Source of the DNA: Nocardioides cavernae
Lineage (GTDB): Bacteria; Actinomycetota; Actinomycetes; Propionibacteriales; Nocardioidaceae
Direction: 5' to 3'
Length of the DNA stretch: 64,000 bases
Assembly (NCBI RefSeq): GCF_016907475.1
Contig: NZ_JAFBCA010000001.1
Span: 1,922,001-1,986,000, forward strand
Part shown: piece by piece, positions 62,785 to 64,000 of the stretch
Numbering within the stretch: position 1 is the first letter of the stretch
How the letters are laid out: each line of letters starts with the position of its first letter
Translations under genes and position numbers: made by a program
Notes under the pieces: model-generated
What the model saw: only the letters and a program-made list of their open reading frames with translations
The model's database searches: none
Told to the model about the DNA's origin: nothing

Positions 62785-64000
62785 GCGTCGGACCCCACGA
62801 GGCGGAGGCCCACCTGCTCGGCGTTGTCGAACGAGTCGTCGATCGCGACCAGGGTGCGCCCAGCGGCGTCGAGCATCGAGGCGGCGACCGACGCACGGTA
62901 GCCGCCGGCACAGTGCACCCACACCTCGCCCGCGGGCACCTCGTCGAGGCGGTCCCCCAGCTCGTGGAGCGGGATGTTGACGGCAGCGTCGATGCGCGCG
63001 CCCTCGTGCTCGTCGGCGCGGCGCACGTCGAGCACGACGACCTCGCGGTGGTGGCGCACCTGGGCGAGGTCGGCGAACGTCGCCGTCGCGAACGAGCTGA
63101 CCTCACGGTCGCTCCAGTCCTCCGGGCCGCCGGTCGCGTGGGCGGCGGGGCGGTCGATGCCGATGCGGACCAGCTCGCGCTGCGCCTCGGCGACGTCCTC
63201 GGCGGTCTCGCCGAGGAGCGTGATCGGCGTGCCCCAGGTGACGAGCCAGCCGAGGTAGGTCGCGAAGCCGCCGTCGAGGCCGAAGTTGAGCGTGCCGGGG
63301 GCGTGCCCCGCGGCGAAGGCCGTGCGGTTGCGAAGGTCGACGACCCACTCCCCGGCCTCGATGCGCCGCCGCAGCTCGACCGCGTCGGCGGACACCGGGG
63401 GTGACAGGTCGGGTCGGGAGGGGCCGGCGGCGTTGGCCGGTGCCATGTGGGCGTAGTAGGCCGGCCACGGGCCGAGACCGGCCAACAGCTCCTCCACGTA
63501 GGTCTGCTCGTCCTGGGTGAGGACGGGGTTGGCCCGCTTCTCGCGACCGATGGTCGACGACGTGGCGTCGGACTGCGTGGCCGAGCAGAAGGAGCCGAAA
63601 CCGTGGGTGGGGTAGACCTCCGCCTCGTCGGGCAGCAGGTCGGCGAGACGGTGGGCCGAGGCGTGCTGGTGGTGCGCGAGGGCGTGGGTGTGGTCGGACC
63701 CGAGGAGGTCGGGGCGCCCGGTCGCGCCGTAGAGCAGCGAGCCGCCGGAGAACACGCCGACGTGCTGGTCACCCTCGGCAGCCGCGTCGACGAGGAGGTA
63801 GGAGAGGTGGGTGAACGTGTGGCCGGGGGTTGCCAGCGCGGTGATGCGCATGCGTCCACCCACCTCGACGACGTCTCCGTCCGCTGTGGGGGTGCGGGAG
63901 AAGGAGACGTCGTCCTCGCCGTTGACGAGGTAGTGGGCACCGGTCCGCTCCGCGAGCGCGAGGCCGCCGGTGACGTAGTCGTTGTGGATGTGGGTCTCGA
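62781..64000 (-). CDS. MBL-fold / rhodanese protein, persulfide-dioxygenase-like (5' end off window)
   Basis: About 406 residues are present; the N-terminus lies beyond position 64000. The visible part starts with ETHIHNDYVTGG (MBL zinc motif, HxHxD), then GHTFTHLSYLLVD and YPTHGFGSFC. Two rhodanese domains follow. The first (about fragment residues 190-290) lacks the active Cys (TPITLLGETAED); the second has it (VWVHCAGGYRASVAAS). This layout is that of ETHE1-like persulfide dioxygenases with rhodaneses, which oxidise persulfide sulfur to sulfite. It is cotranscribed with the TauE/SafE exporter. Confidence 0.88.
   Translation of the reverse strand, partial: ETHIHNDYVTGGLALAERTGAHYLVNGEDDVSFSRTPTADGDVVEVGGRMRITALATPGHTFTHLSYLLVDAAAEGDQHVGVFSGGSLLYGATGRPDLLGSDHTHALAHHQHASAHRLADLLPDEAEVYPTHGFGSFCSATQSDATSSTIGREKRANPVLTQDEQTYVEELLAGLGPWPAYYAHMAPANAAGPSRPDLSPPVSADAVELRRRIEAGEWVVDLRNRTAFAAGHAPGTLNFGLDGGFATYLGWLVTWGTPITLLGETAEDVAEAQRELVRIGIDRPAAHATGGPEDWSDREVSSFATATFADLAQVRHHREVVVLDVRRADEHEGARIDAAVNIPLHELGDRLDEVPAGEVWVHCAGGYRASVAASMLDAAGRTLVAIDDSFDNAEQVGLRLVGSDA

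Overview
The window is a 64 kb piece of a very GC-rich bacterial chromosome. Gene density, GTG/TTG starts, GTGA and TGATG start-stop overlaps and family content (DUF3039, DUF2017, DUF3152, DUF3618, Mec/CysO/CysM) point to an actinobacterium. My inference is a Nocardioides-like member of the Propionibacteriales. Order pncB-clpS-DUF2017-mec-cysO-cysM-murI-MBL-rph-rdgB matches, from memory, the M. tuberculosis Rv1330c-Rv1341 neighbourhood.

1-18.4 kb: the tail of a HIT protein, a PAP2 membrane protein, fabG, a c-di-AMP (ydaO-type) riboswitch directly in front of an NlpC/P60 wall hydrolase, a DUF3048 lipoprotein, TetR, YqgE, a secreted propeller protein, DUF3039 plus an SF2 helicase, IclR, a secreted protein of unknown function, Lrp divergent from hpd (tyrosine catabolism), an ASCH-like/HhH protein, the lysE/lysG-type exporter-regulator pair, a lipoprotein and a polar amino-acid ABC transporter.

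18.4-45.9 kb: DUF1697, pncA, a DUF4242-methyltransferase fusion, a large LuxR ATPase, pncB (with pncA, NAD salvage), clpS, DUF2017, a Nudix-DUF429 fusion, a tandem repeat patch, an MFS transporter, the Mec-CysO-CysM cysteine pathway, a metzincin-like DUF3152 protein, CotH-kinase and phosphodiesterase exoproteins, murI, a cyclic-nucleotide-phosphodiesterase-like MBL protein, a two-component system, rph-rdgB, a bile-acid-symporter homologue, a class-I-shaped tRNA with a UAG anticodon, bcp, and an ECF nickel transporter operon (nikMNQO-like) preceded by an exact Nur box. Then come DUF3618, a GroES-like protein, an FMO-acyltransferase fusion and a 47-aa membrane protein.

46.16-57.88 kb: an 11.7 kb integrated genomic island in tRNA-Lys(CUU), bounded by perfect 44-bp direct repeats that duplicate the tRNA 3' part. 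It is visibly less GC-rich and carries an intact tyrosine integrase, a frameshifted DUF932 gene, a truncated second integrase beside the tRNA, and cargo that looks defence- or nucleic-acid-related but is mostly uncharacterised: a PD-(D/E)XK-like protein, a Schlafen/AlbA_2 protein, a beta-repeat membrane protein, an LQPY-family protein, a zinc-ribbon protein and a PASTA-DUF4839 lipoprotein. It has no phage structural genes and no conjugation genes. Next to its left end lie a duplicated terminator plus tRNA-end fragment, suggesting an older event at the same site.

57.9-64 kb: tRNA-Lys, an FAD-dependent phytoene-dehydrogenase-like oxidoreductase, a zinc alcohol dehydrogenase, a universal stress protein with possible DosR-like boxes, a small Cys-rich protein, and a sulfur module (TauE/SafE exporter plus an MBL-rhodanese protein running off the window end).
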